Origin: Brevibacterium spongiae
Lineage (GTDB): Bacteria; Actinomycetota; Actinomycetes; Actinomycetales; Brevibacteriaceae
DNA length: 64,000 bases
Assembly: GCF_026168515.1 (NCBI RefSeq)
Contig: NZ_CP093443.1
Span: 2,728,001 to 2,792,000, forward strand
Direction of reading: 5' to 3'
Of this stretch, positions 1-7,894 are shown in pieces; position 1 is the first letter of the stretch, and every line of letters begins with the position of its first letter. The position numbers and the translations under genes are program-made. The notes under the pieces were generated by a model. It saw nothing but the letters and a program-made list of their open reading frames with translations, made no database searches and was not told the DNA's origin.

Positions 1-1324
1 CTTCGACCCCGGTCTCGGCGGTCTCGAGTTCGGCGCTGCGTTCGGCGATGCGGGCTGTGACGGCATCGATCTCGGACCTGTTCGCGGTGATGCGGGCGCC
101 CAGGTCGGTGATGCGCTCTTCGGCATGGGTCTGCTTCGACTGCAGGGCGGATCTGTTCTTCACGGCCTCGGTGATGGCGATCTGGGCGGCTTTGACCTCG
201 TCTTCGGCGGTGCGCAGGGCCTGGGTGAGTTCTTCCTTGCGCTGCTGAGTGGCTTCGAGCGCGGTGTTCGTCTCGGTCACTGCCGCCTCGGCGTCGGTGA
301 GTTCGTCCTTGAACCGAGCGGCTTGGGCGCGCAGCTCATCGGGCGATTTGGATTCGCGGCGGCCCAGGCTCGCAACCTCCGAGAGCAGGTGGGAGCGTTT
401 GTCCTCGGCGCGCTGGCTCAGGCCCTGGGCGCGCACGATCTGCGTCTGGGTCTTCGACTCCGCGGTCCGCTGCGCCTCGAGTTCTGCGTCGAGGCCGGAC
501 AGGCGGGTTTCGATCTCGCTCAGGCGCGCCTCGGTGGTGGTGCGGAGCCGGTCGAGTTCGGTGATGCGGTCGCTGTGGTCCTCGCCTTCGCTCGTCGTCG
601 CCAGTGAGGACTGCATGCGCACCGCGTCATCGGCGAGCAGGCGGGCGGTGGCGTCGCGCAGAGTGGCTTGGACGGTGGCGGCCTTCGCCGCGGCTTCGGC
701 CTGTCTGCCCAGGGGTCCGAGCTGACGGTTGAGTTCAGTGCGCAGGTCGGTGAGGCGGTCGAGGTTCGTCTGCAGGCCGGTGAGTTTGCGGACCGCTTTG
801 TCTTTGCGGCGCCGGTGTTTGAGGACTCCGGCGGCTTCTTCGATGAAGCTGCGACGCTCCAGTGGGTCGGCGTGGAGGATCGCGTCGAGGCGGCCTTGGC
901 CGACGATGACGTGCATCTCTTTGCCCAGGCCGGAGTCGTTGAGGAGCTCTTGGATGTCGAGCAGTCGGGCGGGGGCCCCGTTGACGGCGTATTCGGATCC
1001 GCCGGTGCGGAACAGGGTCCGCGAGATCGTCACCTCGGTGTAGTCGACGGGGATGGCTCCGTCGGTGTTGTCGATGGTCAGAGTCACCTCGGCGCGGCCC
1101 AGAGCCTGGCGCTTCGAGGTGCCGGCGAAGATCACGTCGTCCATCTTCCCGCCGCGCAGGTTCTTCGCACCCTGTTCGCCCATCACCCAGGACAGGGCGT
1201 CGACGACATTGGATTTGCCTGAGCCGTTGGGACCGACGACGCACGTGATGCCCGGCTCGAATCTGAGAGTCGTTGCCGAGGCAAAGGACTTGAATCCCCG
1301 CAGTGTCAGGCTTTTGAGATGCAT
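1..1324 (-). CDS. smc: Chromosome segregation ATPase SMC (5' part only)
   Basis: Structural maintenance of chromosomes ATPase, which compacts and segregates the origin region as a dimer with ScpA and ScpB. The window holds the first 441 codons; the frame runs off the left edge, so the hinge, the second coiled-coil arm and the C-terminal signature/Walker B half are missing. The N-terminus reads [16 protein letters not shown], with Walker [10 protein letters not shown] at residues 31-39 and the family block [10 protein letters not shown] at 141-150. From about residue 170 the sequence is a long Glu/Arg/Ala-rich coiled coil. The chosen ATG matches actinobacterial SMC N-termini; an in-frame ATG five codons upstream (1337-1339) is possible. 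Neither has a strong ribosome site. It is the last gene of the leftward mutM-rnc-rpmF side of a conserved actinobacterial block. Confidence 0.96.
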   Translation of the reverse strand, partial: MHLKSLTLRGFKSFASATTLRFEPGITCVVGPNGSGKSNVVDALSWVMGEQGAKNLRGGKMDDVIFAGTSKRQALGRAEVTLTIDNTDGAIPVDYTEVTISRTLFRTGGSEYAVNGAPARLLDIQELLNDSGLGKEMHVIVGQGRLDAILHADPLERRSFIEEAAGVLKHRRRKDKAVRKLTGLQTNLDRLTDLRTELNRQLGPLGRQAEAAAKAATVQATLRDATARLLADDAVRMQSSLATTSEGEDHSDRITELDRLRTTTEARLSEIETRLSGLDAELEAQRTAESKTQTQIVRAQGLSQRAEDKRSHLLSEVASLGRRESKSPDELRAQAARFKDELTDAEAAVTETNTALEATQQRKEELTQALRTAEDEVKAAQIAITEAVKNRSALQSKQTHAEERITDLGARITANRSEIDAVTARIAERSAELETAETGVE

Positions 1325-1410
1325 ATTGGGCACCAGCATATCCGGGCAGGCGGCAAGATCCTGAATCTTTTGGTAGAGTTTCTCCTCGTGCGTAGGCGAC
1401 TGCGCCGTTT

Positions 1411-1483
1411 TCCTCCGTAGCTCAGTTGGCAGAGCATTCGACTGTTAATCGAAGGGTCGCTGGTTCGAGCCCAGCCGGGGGAG
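1411..1483 (+). tRNA. tRNA-Asn (anticodon GTT)
   Basis: A complete 73-nt cloverleaf. The acceptor strands TCCTCCG and CGGGGGA pair over seven positions (one G-U), the anticodon loop CTGTTAA exposes GTT, and the T arm is GCTGG-TTCGAGC-CCAGC. The discriminator base is G and no CCA is encoded. It is followed nine nucleotides later by a strong hairpin. Confidence 0.96.
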
Positions 1484-1491
1484 CTGGAAGG

Positions 1492-1515
1492 GGCCCCGTC
1501 GTGCGCGACGGGGCC
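1492..1515 (+). terminator. Intrinsic terminator after tRNA-Asn
   Basis: A perfect 10-bp GC-rich stem (GGCCCCGTCG / CGACGGGGCC) closes a four-base TGCG loop. It is followed by TCTGACTTTTC, so a short T-run is present. It probably ends the tRNA transcript before the BCCT gene. Confidence 0.75.
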
Positions 1516-1764
1516 TCTGACTTTTCACCGCGGGTTTGTGGCGGTGAAGCGCAGTGAAGGCGACCGAAAATGGTCCGAGGAGACGAAAACACTCCACAGT
1601 TCGCTCATTGTCTGCAAAGATCATGTGAGAGGCGATCGGGTGCACTCTGCTCGGATCGTTTCGGAGCCAGTCCGATGCCGTCCAGTCAAGGAAGGAATGC
1701 CGAAGGGAATGCCTGCCCTCCTCTGCAGCATCGAGGGGCCCGCATCCGATCGGCCCGATTGAGC

Positions 1765-3630
1765 ATGAGCAGTGAACACAGCAAAACACAGGAGCTCATC
1801 GAGCACCTGAAGAATCCGACGACGAAGCAGAAGCCGCTGCGGCGCCAGGGGCTCGACAAGATCGTCTTCTTCGCCGCCGGCATCCTCGCCGTGGCTTTCG
1901 TCGTCTGGGGCTTCGTCGCCCCCGACAGCCTCGGAACCGTCGCCGGCACCCTGCTGACCGGCGTGATGGACAACTTCGGTTGGCTCTTCGTCATCGCCGC
2001 GACGATCTTCACGATCTTCGTCATCATCGTCGCTATGTCCAAGTTCGGTCGCATCCCGCTGGGCCGCGACGATGAGAAGCCGCAGTTCAAGACCTCGTCG
2101 TGGATCGCCATGATGTTCGCCACGGGCATGGGCATCGGCCTGGTGTTCTCGGCCGTCGGCGAGCCGCTGTTCTTCTACATGTCGCCTCCCCCGAACTCCG
2201 TGGACGGCTCGACCGCTGAGGCGATGGGCACCTCGATGGGCACGACGCTCTTCCACTGGACGCTCTACCCCTGGGCGATGTATGCCATCGTCGGACTCGG
2301 CGTCGCCTACGGTTCGTTCCGTCTGGGACGCTCGCAGCTGTTCTCGTCGATGTTCACCCCGCTGTTCGGCGAGCGTGCCGTCAACGGGATCGGCGGCAAG
2401 GTCATCAACATCCTCGCGATCCTCGCGACCCTGTTCGGCTCCGCCTGCTCGCTGGGTCTGGGCGCGATCCAGATCGGCGGCGGCATCGAGTCGGCGGGCA
2501 TCATGTCCGATGTCTCCTCACCGGTGCTCGTCATCATCATCGCGATCCTCACCGCTGCCTTCGTCGCCTCGGCCGTGTCCGGTGTCGAGAAGGGCATCCA
2601 GTGGCTGTCGAACATCAATATGATCCTCGCGGTCATCGTCGCGCTCATCGTCTTCATCGGCGGTCCGACCCTGTTCATCCTCAACGTCATCCCGTCCTCG
2701 ATCGGCTCCTTCATCGAGGATCTCCCGCAGATGGCGTCGCGTACCGCGGCTGACGGGCAGGGCGTCAATGAGTGGCTGTCGTCGTGGACTGTCTTCTACT
2801 GGGCCTGGTGGGTCTCATGGTCGCCGTTCGTCGGCCTCTTCATCGCCCGCATCTCGCGTGGACGCACTGTGCGTCAGTTCGTCACCGGCGTCCTCATCGT
2901 TCCCTCCGTCGTCTCGACGATCTGGTTCGCGATCTTCGGCGGCGGTGCCATCGGCATCCAGGAGCGCGCAGAACGCGGCGAGGGCACGGTCAAGGCCCTG
3001 GCCAAGATGGTCGACGGCGAGCCGGACATCAACATGGACACGATCCTGTTCGACCTCCTCGGCGCTCTGCCGTTGCCGAACCTCATCGCGATCATCCTCA
3101 TGATCGTCACGGTCGTCCTCATCGCGATCTTCTTCGTCACGGGTGCGGACTCGGCTTCGATCGTCATGGGCACCCTGTCGGCCAACGGCAAGGAAGAGCC
3201 CGGCAAGGGTCTCGTCCTCTTCTGGGGTATCGCCACCGGTGCTGTGGCCGCTGTGATGCTCTTGGCGGGTGGTTCCGATCCCGCCGAGGCGCTCGACGGG
3301 TTGAAGAACATCACGATCGTCTCCGCCTTGCCGTTCGTCATCGTCATGCTGCTGCTGTGCGTGGCGGTGTGGAAGGACCTGTCCAGGGATCCGCTGATCA
3401 TCCAGGGTCAGCTGGCCAACCATGTCCTCGAGCAGTCGGTGGCCACGGCCATCGACGAGTACGACGGTTCGGTCTTCGGTCTCGAGACGTCCGAACTGCC
3501 GGCGGACGAGGTCAGCGAGTACGCCGACGACGAGAAGGGCGCGAAGTCCTCGAAGACCACGGTCCTCAGCTCGGATTCGACCTCGGAACAGTCAGCAGGC
3601 AGCGAAAAGAAGCCCAAGGGCAAGAGCTGA
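1765..3630 (+). CDS. BCCT-family betaine/compatible-solute transporter (BetP-like)
   Basis: Sodium-coupled secondary transporter of quaternary-amine osmolytes in the cytoplasmic membrane, 621 aa. It shows the family's GMGIG stretch at residues 121-125 and the signature helix from W341 to about residue 368 (WTVFYWAWWVSWSPFVG then ARISRGRTVR), very close to BetP-type carriers including the tryptophan box. About twelve hydrophobic segments follow a short charged N-terminus. A C-terminal cytoplasmic tail of about 80 residues is Asp/Glu- and Ser-rich and ends KKPKGKS; in BetP such tails take part in osmosensing. The start MSSEHSKTQ is inferred: no clear ribosome site precedes it, and the frame stays open upstream to 1570. 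Substrate (betaine, ectoine or carnitine) cannot be told from sequence alone. Confidence 0.93.
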   Translation: MSSEHSKTQELIEHLKNPTTKQKPLRRQGLDKIVFFAAGILAVAFVVWGFVAPDSLGTVAGTLLTGVMDNFGWLFVIAATIFTIFVIIVAMSKFGRIPLGRDDEKPQFKTSSWIAMMFATGMGIGLVFSAVGEPLFFYMSPPPNSVDGSTAEAMGTSMGTTLFHWTLYPWAMYAIVGLGVAYGSFRLGRSQLFSSMFTPLFGERAVNGIGGKVINILAILATLFGSACSLGLGAIQIGGGIESAGIMSDVSSPVLVIIIAILTAAFVASAVSGVEKGIQWLSNINMILAVIVALIVFIGGPTLFILNVIPSSIGSFIEDLPQMASRTAADGQGVNEWLSSWTVFYWAWWVSWSPFVGLFIARISRGRTVRQFVTGVLIVPSVVSTIWFAIFGGGAIGIQERAERGEGTVKALAKMVDGEPDINMDTILFDLLGALPLPNLIAIILMIVTVVLIAIFFVTGADSASIVMGTLSANGKEEPGKGLVLFWGIATGAVAAVMLLAGGSDPAEALDGLKNITIVSALPFVIVMLLLCVAVWKDLSRDPLIIQGQLANHVLEQSVATAIDEYDGSVFGLETSELPADEVSEYADDEKGAKSSKTTVLSSDSTSEQSAGSEKKPKGKS

Positions 3631-3658
3631 CGCGAAGCAGTCACTCTCCGCGCAGTCA

Positions 3659-3700
3659 GACGGCGGCTCGGATGCACTCAGGTGCATCCGAGCCGCCGTC
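3659..3700 (+). terminator. Strong hairpin terminator after the BCCT gene
   Basis: A perfect 19-bp stem (3659-3677 with 3682-3700) closes a TCAG loop, 28 nt after the BCCT stop codon. It is followed by GTCTTCCC, with no long T-run, as is usual for actinobacterial L-shaped terminators. Confidence 0.8.
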
Positions 3701-3723
3701 GTCTTCCCGCCGAAGCCCCCGCG

Positions 3724-3793
3724 GCATCCCTCACCGTTAGCGCCAATTCAGTCCGTTGCAACGATGCGATTTGCCCGCAGCGGTGACTGATGC
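3724..3793. repeat. 70-nt imperfect palindromic repeat, copy A
   Basis: Begins GCATCCCTCACC and ends GGTGACTGATGC, so its ends are near-inverted copies of each other, and the inner arms also pair partly. A second element of exactly 70 nt with the same 12-base start lies at 5071-5140. It is intergenic, just after the BCCT terminator. The rest of the 3631-4003 gap shows no gene. Confidence 0.6.
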
Positions 3794-4003
3794 TGCCGCA
3801 GCTGTAGGACGTGACGGCTGCGGTGCTCGATACTCCGGTCTACAACGCTCGAATTCTGGCCCCTGCTTCGGCCCCGGCTCCGGCTCCGACAAGCAGCTCC
3901 CCGTCGGTGAATTCGCCCCGAAACGGATAGGATGTCGAATCGTGACGACAGCGACAGCGGAGGGTGTCCGAATTGACTCGAGCGAAAGGCGGAGCCTGAA
4001 CCG

Positions 4004-4543
4004 ATGAACACGGTCATCAGACGCGAGGGGAACATCTCGAAATTCATCGGCTGGATGCTCGTGGTCATGGCAGGGCTCGTGTTCATCACCCTGATCGTCA
4101 TTGCCATCGTCGGCGATCCCGTGGCCCTCTTTTTCCTCTTCGGCCCGGTCATCCTGCTGATCGGCGCGTGGGTGAACTTCCACATGGGCTCACGAGCCCG
4201 GTTGGAAATCACTCCCGACGAGTTCGTCTGGTGCGGTTTCACCGGCCGCGCTCGTCGCATCGCGTGGCGGGATCTCGACCGCATCCTCATTCCCGCGTCG
4301 GGTTTGCGACCGCGTCTGGCGGCAGCTGCGAGGCTTCGAGACGGCCGCATCATCGAGGTCGAGGCTCTCTGGATCTCCCCGACGAACCCCGCGAACATTC
4401 TCTCCCCGCCTGACCACACCGAGGCGCAAAGGGCCCTCATCGACGGCCACAAAGCGTATCTCGCAAACTCCTCCCGGCAACAGAGTCTCCTGAAGACACT
4501 GAGCCTGAATACGAACTCAGCCCATTCTGCTCGCCGTCGGTGA
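4004..4543 (+). CDS. Membrane protein with two TM helices and a PH-like domain
   Basis: Uncharacterised 179-aa protein. Two adjacent hydrophobic helices cover about residues 14-37 and 40-58. A soluble domain of about 100 residues follows, with the pattern LEITPDEFVWCGF ... IAWRDLDRILI, which resembles the bacterial PH-like (YdbT/DUF2581-type) domains seen after paired TM helices in actinobacteria. A GGAG lies about 10 nt before the ATG. It stands alone on the plus strand, facing the DoxX gene tail to tail with only 24 bp between. The function is unknown; the fold assignment is by resemblance only. Confidence 0.75.
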   Translation: MNTVIRREGNISKFIGWMLVVMAGLVFITLIVIAIVGDPVALFFLFGPVILLIGAWVNFHMGSRARLEITPDEFVWCGFTGRARRIAWRDLDRILIPASGLRPRLAAAARLRDGRIIEVEALWISPTNPANILSPPDHTEAQRALIDGHKAYLANSSRQQSLLKTLSLNTNSAHSARRR

Positions 4544-4567
4544 CCACCGGCGTACGGGACTTCTGCT

Positions 4568-4963
4568 TCACATCCCGAACAGAGTCGGAACCGCGATCGG
4601 TCCGGTCCCGAAAGCGACGATCACCGCAGACAGCACCAGCAGGAGCAGGTCGTATTCGGGGCCTCCCGCTGACGCCCAATACTTCGAGTGCCATTTGAAC
4701 ACGTGCAGACACGTGGTGATGAGCATGAGCACGATGACGCCGATGCCTGCCCACTGAGCGAGAACTCCGGTCGCGAACGACACTGCCGCAGCGAGTTCAG
4801 CGACGGCGACGAACCACGCGGTCGGGACGTTGAGACCATCCGCCTTGGCGAACCGCGGAATGTCCTTGGCTTTGACCAAGAATTCGCGAACGAAGGCCAC
4901 GGTCAGCAGTGCCCTGACGAGCAGCAGCACGATCGCACCGATGAACGTCGGAACCTCGAACAT
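4568..4963 (-). CDS. DoxX-family small membrane protein
   Basis: A 131-aa protein with four predicted TM helices and the DoxX-type layout: an N-terminal helix, then VAELAAAVSFATGVLAQWAG, a central helix ending HVFKWHSKYW, and a final helix near ALSAVIVAFGTGP. Family members are small inner-membrane proteins with loosely defined redox or stress roles. The start MFEVPTF was chosen because GGAGAGG lies 7 nt upstream; an ATG eight codons further upstream lacks such a site. No operon partner is visible. Confidence 0.82.
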   Translation of the reverse strand: MFEVPTFIGAIVLLLVRALLTVAFVREFLVKAKDIPRFAKADGLNVPTAWFVAVAELAAAVSFATGVLAQWAGIGVIVLMLITTCLHVFKWHSKYWASAGGPEYDLLLLVLSAVIVAFGTGPIAVPTLFGM

Positions 4964-5070
4964 GTTCGTTCCTCTCCGAATGAGCACCGAGCTGGCGTCT
5001 CATTGCCGAGTCTACTCACAGAGCCAGTGTCTACCCTCCGTTTTGAGCTGTCCACCAGCCACGCTCGGAA

Positions 5071-5140
5071 GCATCCCTCACCCTCAGCGGCACTTCGGCG
5101 CGGTGGACCGGTGCGCAATGGAGCCGACGGTGACGGATGC
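5071..5140. repeat. 70-nt imperfect palindromic repeat, copy B
   Basis: Same length and same first 12 bases (GCATCCCTCACC) as the element at 3724-3793, ending GGTGACGGATGC, so the termini are near-perfect inverted repeats. The interior is diverged but alignable without gaps. It lies between the DoxX gene and mutM. No gene is seen in 4964-5254. Confidence 0.6.
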
Positions 5141-5178
5141 TCTGGCAATGGTAGGAAGTGAGGCTGCAGGTAGGAACT

Positions 5179-5203
5179 GCGAGCAGCGGTGCGGGATGCT
5201 CGC
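5179..5203 (-). terminator. Possible terminator downstream of mutM
   Basis: GCGAGCA (5179-5185) pairs with TGCTCGC (5197-5203) across an 11-nt loop. It is flanked by further self-complementary GC-rich sequence (GCGGGGCCCCGC), about 50 nt beyond the mutM stop. There is no T-run. Confidence 0.35.
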
Positions 5204-5254
5204 GGGGCCCCGCAGTGCGTCGCGGGTCGGCGACCTACCGGCGCGCCACCGCCC

Positions 5255-6199
5255 CTAGCGGTATCGCGGGGGCTTCTGGCAGACGGGGCAGAAGTGGGTG
5301 CCGCGGCCGCCGACGGTGATCTTCGCGATCTCGGTCCCGCAGCGCACGCATTCCTGGCCGCCGCGGCCGTAGACGAGCAGTGCGCGGTCGAAGTATCCGG
5401 ATTCGCCGTTGACGTTGACGTAGAGGGCGTCGAAGCTCGTTCCGCCCACGGCCAGAGCGTCGCTCATCACCTTCGTCGCGGATTCGAGGACCGCAACGAG
5501 GCGGCTCTTCCTCGTCCGCGCAGGCGTTGCCAGAGGGTGGACTCCCGCCCGGAACAGGGCCTCATCTGCGTAGATGTTCCCGATTCCGCTGATGAGCGTC
5601 TGGTCGAGCAGTGCGGCCTTGATCGCGGTGCGCTTCTTCACAAGCTCCCCGACGACCCGTTCGGGGTCGAACGCGGGCTCGAGCGGGTCCGGTGCGATGT
5701 GGATCGCCGAGGCGGGCACGAGCCGTCCGTACCCGTGCACCAGGGGTTGGACGCCGATATGGCCGAAGATCCGCTGATCGACGAAGCGCAGTTCCCGATC
5801 GCTGTCGAGGTGCAGGACAGCACGAGTGTGCCGGTGGATTTCCTCGCCCGGTGAGTGGATGCGCAGCTGCCCGCTCATCCCGAGGTGGACGAGGATGCCG
5901 AGTTCAGGTTGGGGCGCCGGATCGCCAGCCCGCCCGGCATTCACGCTAGTCTGCCCGGCAGGAGAGCCGACGCCCTCCCCCAGGCTCAGCCACATGAACT
6001 TCCCACGCCGCTCGGCGTGGACGATCCGCTGCCCGCTGACAGCGGTGAGGAACCCGTCCACCGCGGAGGGATCGATGCGCCGCTGGGACGTCGTGCCCAG
6101 GATTCGGGGGTCGGCCACCTCGGCGCCGGTGATGATCGTTCCGGCCGTCCATTCGTCGACGCCGCGGCGGACGCTTTCGACCTCGGGAAGCTCAGGCAT
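5255..6199 (-). CDS. mutM: Formamidopyrimidine-DNA glycosylase (Fpg/MutM)
   Basis: Bifunctional base-excision repair enzyme that removes 8-oxoguanine and formamidopyrimidines and nicks the abasic site. It starts MPELPEVE, giving the catalytic Pro2 (Schiff base) and Glu3. The C-terminal zinc finger has all four cysteines: C284, C287, C304 and C307. At 314 aa it is slightly longer than the usual 270-290, with extra residues around the 90-110 region (a Gly/Ala/Pro-rich stretch). It is the distal gene of the DUF177-rpmF-rnc-mutM string, 49 bp after rnc, and precedes smc on the same strand with the BCCT region inserted between them. Confidence 0.96.
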   Translation of the reverse strand: MPELPEVESVRRGVDEWTAGTIITGAEVADPRILGTTSQRRIDPSAVDGFLTAVSGQRIVHAERRGKFMWLSLGEGVGSPAGQTSVNAGRAGDPAPQPELGILVHLGMSGQLRIHSPGEEIHRHTRAVLHLDSDRELRFVDQRIFGHIGVQPLVHGYGRLVPASAIHIAPDPLEPAFDPERVVGELVKKRTAIKAALLDQTLISGIGNIYADEALFRAGVHPLATPARTRKSRLVAVLESATKVMSDALAVGGTSFDALYVNVNGESGYFDRALLVYGRGGQECVRCGTEIAKITVGGRGTHFCPVCQKPPRYR

Positions 6200-6248
6200 C
6201 AGGACATCGCCCCGTCCGAAAGCGCAGAACCCAGCAGCACGGGGAAGC

Positions 6249-6953
6249 TCAGCGCTGGTAGTCCGGGTAGACGGTGCGGATGGCTTTCACGGCGACCTCC
6301 GCGGCGGCGGCTTCGGCGGCCTTCTTCGAGGATCCGTCGCCCGAGCCCCAGCTGTTCTCACCGAGCAGAGCGGTGGCAGTGAAGACCATCGCATGGTCGG
6401 GACCAGCCGAGGTGATCTCGTAGCTCACGGCACCGAGGCCGAGGTCGGCTGCGGCTTCCTGCAGGGTGGTTTTGAAGTCCATGCCGGCACCGAGGTTGAC
6501 CGCGTCGTCGAGCATGCCGTCGATGAGGCGGTGGACGAAGGCGAAGGCGACCTCGCGTCCGCGGGAGACGAAGGTGGCGCCGATGAGCGCTTCGACGGTG
6601 TCGGCGAGGATCGAGTCCTTGTTCCGACCTCCGGTCAGCTCCTCACCCTTACCGAGCAGGATGTGTTCGCCGATCCCGTGTCGGCGGGCGATCGATGCCA
6701 GGGCGCGCGTGTTGACCACGGCCGAGCGCATCTTCGCCAGCTGCCCCTCGGGCAGGTCCGGGTTGTCGTAGAACAGCGACTCGGTGGCCACGAGACCGAG
6801 CACGGAGTCGCCGAGGAACTCGAGGCGCTCGTTGGTGGGGATGCCACCGGCTTCGAAGGCGAAGGAACGATGTGTGAGCGCGAGACGAAAAGTCTCGGGA
6901 TCAATATCGATCCCGAGACTCTTCTTCAGTGCTGCTGTGGTGTCAGTGTCCAC
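6249..6953 (-). CDS. rnc: Ribonuclease III
   Basis: Double-strand-specific endoribonuclease for rRNA precursor and mRNA processing, 234 aa. The family signature NERLEFLGDSVLG starts at residue 41, and the second acidic pair lies in DTVEALIGATF. A C-terminal double-stranded-RNA-binding domain covers about residues 160-230. The start is taken as GTG at 6951-6953, four nt after the rpmF stop. The frame stays open into rpmF, but a start further up would overlap the L32 gene heavily and add residues absent from the family. The four-gene order DUF177-rpmF-rnc-mutM suggests co-transcription. Confidence 0.95.
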   Translation of the reverse strand: MDTDTTAALKKSLGIDIDPETFRLALTHRSFAFEAGGIPTNERLEFLGDSVLGLVATESLFYDNPDLPEGQLAKMRSAVVNTRALASIARRHGIGEHILLGKGEELTGGRNKDSILADTVEALIGATFVSRGREVAFAFVHRLIDGMLDDAVNLGAGMDFKTTLQEAAADLGLGAVSYEITSAGPDHAMVFTATALLGENSWGSGDGSSKKAAEAAAAEVAVKAIRTVYPDYQR

Positions 6954-6957
6954 AGTC

Positions 6958-7161
6958 TCAGACGTCAGCGACCTTGCGGCCCTTGTACTCGAGGTACAGC
7001 GGGGTGCCGGCTGCGTCTTCGACGACCTTGGCCTGGTGGGGACGCGAGTACACAACGCGACCGTTCTCCACAGTCTTGACCAAGTTCGGAGCCTTGGCCT
7101 TCCACTGCGAACGACGGTGGCGGGTGTTGCTGCGCGACAATTTACGCTTCGGAACAGCCAC
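6958..7161 (-). CDS. rpmF: 50S ribosomal protein L32 (cysteine-free form)
   Basis: A 67-aa ribosomal protein starting [20 protein letters not shown], the hallmark L32 N-terminus. It has no cysteine at all, so the zinc ribbon of the C+ L32 form is absent; the C-terminal half is [17 protein letters not shown] followed by a basic tail. From memory such C- L32 proteins are normal in related Micrococcales. It sits two nt after the DUF177 gene and runs into rnc. Confidence 0.97.
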   Translation of the reverse strand: MAVPKRKLSRSNTRHRRSQWKAKAPNLVKTVENGRVVYSRPHQAKVVEDAAGTPLYLEYKGRKVADV

Positions 7162-7163
7162 GT

Positions 7164-7682
7164 CTAGCTCTCTTTCTTCTCTTCCAACAGATTCTTCAAT
7201 GATGCGAACGGCGATTCGGATTCGTCCGCGTCCACCTCGAGGTCCTCCCCCAGGGTGTAGCTGAACTCGTCGCTCTCATCCCGTGAGGGATTGAACGGCA
7301 GAGCCATTACGACGGCGTCTCTGATCGCGGGCTCGAGGTCGAGCTGATCCCGGTCGATGACGTAGGAGTCCTCGTCGCCTTCGGCCTGCTCATAGACGTA
7401 CATCTCCTGGATGTCGACATCTATCGGCAGCTCGATGGGCTCGAGTGTCCTTGCGTCTTCGCCGCGGGCCGTAGCCGAGACTGTGCCCGACACGTAGATT
7501 CCCTCCGACACACTCTCGAACATCAGCTCGAGCGTCAGTGGTGAACCTTCCGCAACCCCGATCACTTCGATCTTGAGATCCGCTGGAGCAGACAAGGTGG
7601 TGTTCACCCGTTCCCACTCACCCGGATGACCGAGCAGTCCCATGGATCTGAGATCATAGACGAATTCAGATCTGTTCTTCAT
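7164..7682 (-). CDS. DUF177 (YceD-family) protein
   Basis: A 172-aa protein of the YceD/DUF177 family, which almost always precedes rpmF and is implicated in large-subunit rRNA maturation. Recognisable blocks are FVYDLRSMG near the N-terminus, a central [20 protein letters not shown] segment, and [20 protein letters not shown]. The cysteine pairs usually found in the last two blocks (CxxC type) are replaced here, so a metal site is unlikely. The C-terminus is acidic. The start MKNRSEF has GGAGGACG directly upstream and is preferred over an ATG 15 codons earlier. It is the first gene of the leftward rpmF-rnc-mutM group. Confidence 0.9.
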   Translation of the reverse strand: MKNRSEFVYDLRSMGLLGHPGEWERVNTTLSAPADLKIEVIGVAEGSPLTLELMFESVSEGIYVSGTVSATARGEDARTLEPIELPIDVDIQEMYVYEQAEGDEDSYVIDRDQLDLEPAIRDAVVMALPFNPSRDESDEFSYTLGEDLEVDADESESPFASLKNLLEEKKES

Positions 7683-7894
7683 GCCCCGTCCTCCTGGTGC
7701 GTTTGAGGATGTCGCTCCTGCGTTCACACGCGACTCACCATTCTAATCATCTTGGTCGGTCATTACCAATCGGGTCCGTGATGCTCGCCGGGTGTTCCTG
7801 CTCACCCTCGCCGAGGCGGCCGCCCGGTTCCCCGATCCCCGCCGTCCCGGACGACGCCGAGTGTTCGACGCAGAGCGGGGTGTCCTCCCGCCCT

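Noticed and set aside
735-1244. Long open frame inside smc on the same strand, in another frame, with an Arg-rich product
   Set aside because: It is a frame shadow of smc; the product is low-complexity Arg/Pro sequence with no family resemblance, while the SMC frame has all expected motifs.
1570-1764. N-terminal extension of the BCCT protein
   Set aside because: The 65 added residues are unlike any BCCT N-terminus and have no ribosome site; the MSSEHS start fits the family better.
1516-1764. Riboswitch upstream of the BCCT gene
   Set aside because: No conserved riboswitch core or extended pairing could be recognised; only short hairpins are present.
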